This document shows positions 5,953 to 6,055 of a DNA stretch of 6,055 bases, in pieces. The translations under genes were made by a program, and so were the position numbers. Origin of the DNA: Thermoflexales bacterium (GTDB taxonomy: Bacteria; Chloroflexota; Anaerolineae; Fen-1058); the NCBI GenBank assembly GCA_017999195.1, contig JAGOBP010000270.1:1-6055 (forward strand). Direction: 5' to 3'. Every line of letters starts with the position of its first letter. Positions within the stretch are counted from its first letter, which is position 1. The notes below the pieces were generated by a model. It did not search any database. It was given only the letters and a program-made list of their open reading frames with translations, and was not told the DNA's origin.

Positions 5953-6055
5953 TTACCCAAACGCCAGCCCCCGCGCTTTCAGGCTTACACAGCGCTGCTG
6001 GGCGATCACCAAATGATCGAGCACCTCCACATCCAACAGTAAGCACGCTTGAATG
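5953..6055 (-). CDS. radC: RadC family protein (C-terminal end, cut by window edge)
   Basis: The last 33 residues and TAA stop (5953-5955) of a minus-strand gene entering from the right edge. The segment VEVLDHLVIAQQRCVSLKARG matches the conserved RadC C-terminus, where an LDHxIIG strand is followed by a VSLxExGL tail that closes the JAB/MPN-like metalloprotease-fold domain. The catalytic His and Asp motifs lie upstream, outside the window. RadC was once thought to act in DNA repair, but its role is not settled. The gene converges on the FecR-like gene across the repeat patch. Confidence 0.83.
   Translation of the reverse strand, partial: IQACLLLDVEVLDHLVIAQQRCVSLKARGLAFG

Overview
The window looks like a piece of a moderately GC-rich bacterial chromosome, most likely from a Chloroflexota (Anaerolineae/Caldilineae-like) lineage. 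That placement is an inference. It rests on short single-pass signal peptidases, a FecR-like envelope protein with a C-terminal beta-rich domain, a receiver protein with a decayed GGDEF domain, and degenerate TTGATC- and TTGACCAGTTACC-type repeats between genes. No rRNA, tRNA, CRISPR array or transposase is visible.

Layout. Left edge, minus strand: the start of a YgiT-type zinc-finger protein (1-223, cut by the edge). Next is a minus-strand cluster that reads, in transcription order from about 3140 down to 281: signal peptidase I copy 1 (3114-2512), signal peptidase I copy 2 (2482-1877), an RpiB-type sugar-phosphate isomerase (1847-1143) and deoxyribose-phosphate aldolase DeoC (1141-281). Gaps are 29, 29 and 1 nt, and a strong sigma-70-type promoter sits upstream (3145-3173), so this is probably one operon. 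A divergent promoter (3188-3216) drives a plus-strand receiver/degenerate-GGDEF protein (3257-4126). It is followed by acylphosphatase (4297-4581) with its own promoter, and a membrane-anchored FecR-like protein (4627-5856). A patch of direct and inverted repeats (5857-5950) separates that gene from the convergent 3' end of radC (5953-6055, minus, cut by the edge).

The most interesting content is the rpiB-deoC pair. Both enzymes carry extra N-terminal segments that begin with the same MSID tag and a short amphipathic helix, joined by a flexible linker to the catalytic domain. This is the architecture of bacterial microcompartment (BMC) cargo. DeoC plus RpiB is the enzyme pair that defines the sugar-phosphate-utilising (SPU) class of BMC loci. 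No shell-protein gene lies in the window, so the shell would have to be encoded elsewhere. The RpiB also has Asp where E. coli RpiB has its catalytic Cys, and the DeoC linker contains a near-copy of the enzyme's own C-terminal phosphate-binding motif. The pairing of these cargo-like enzymes with two signal peptidases in one transcription unit is unexpected and may only reflect shared expression.
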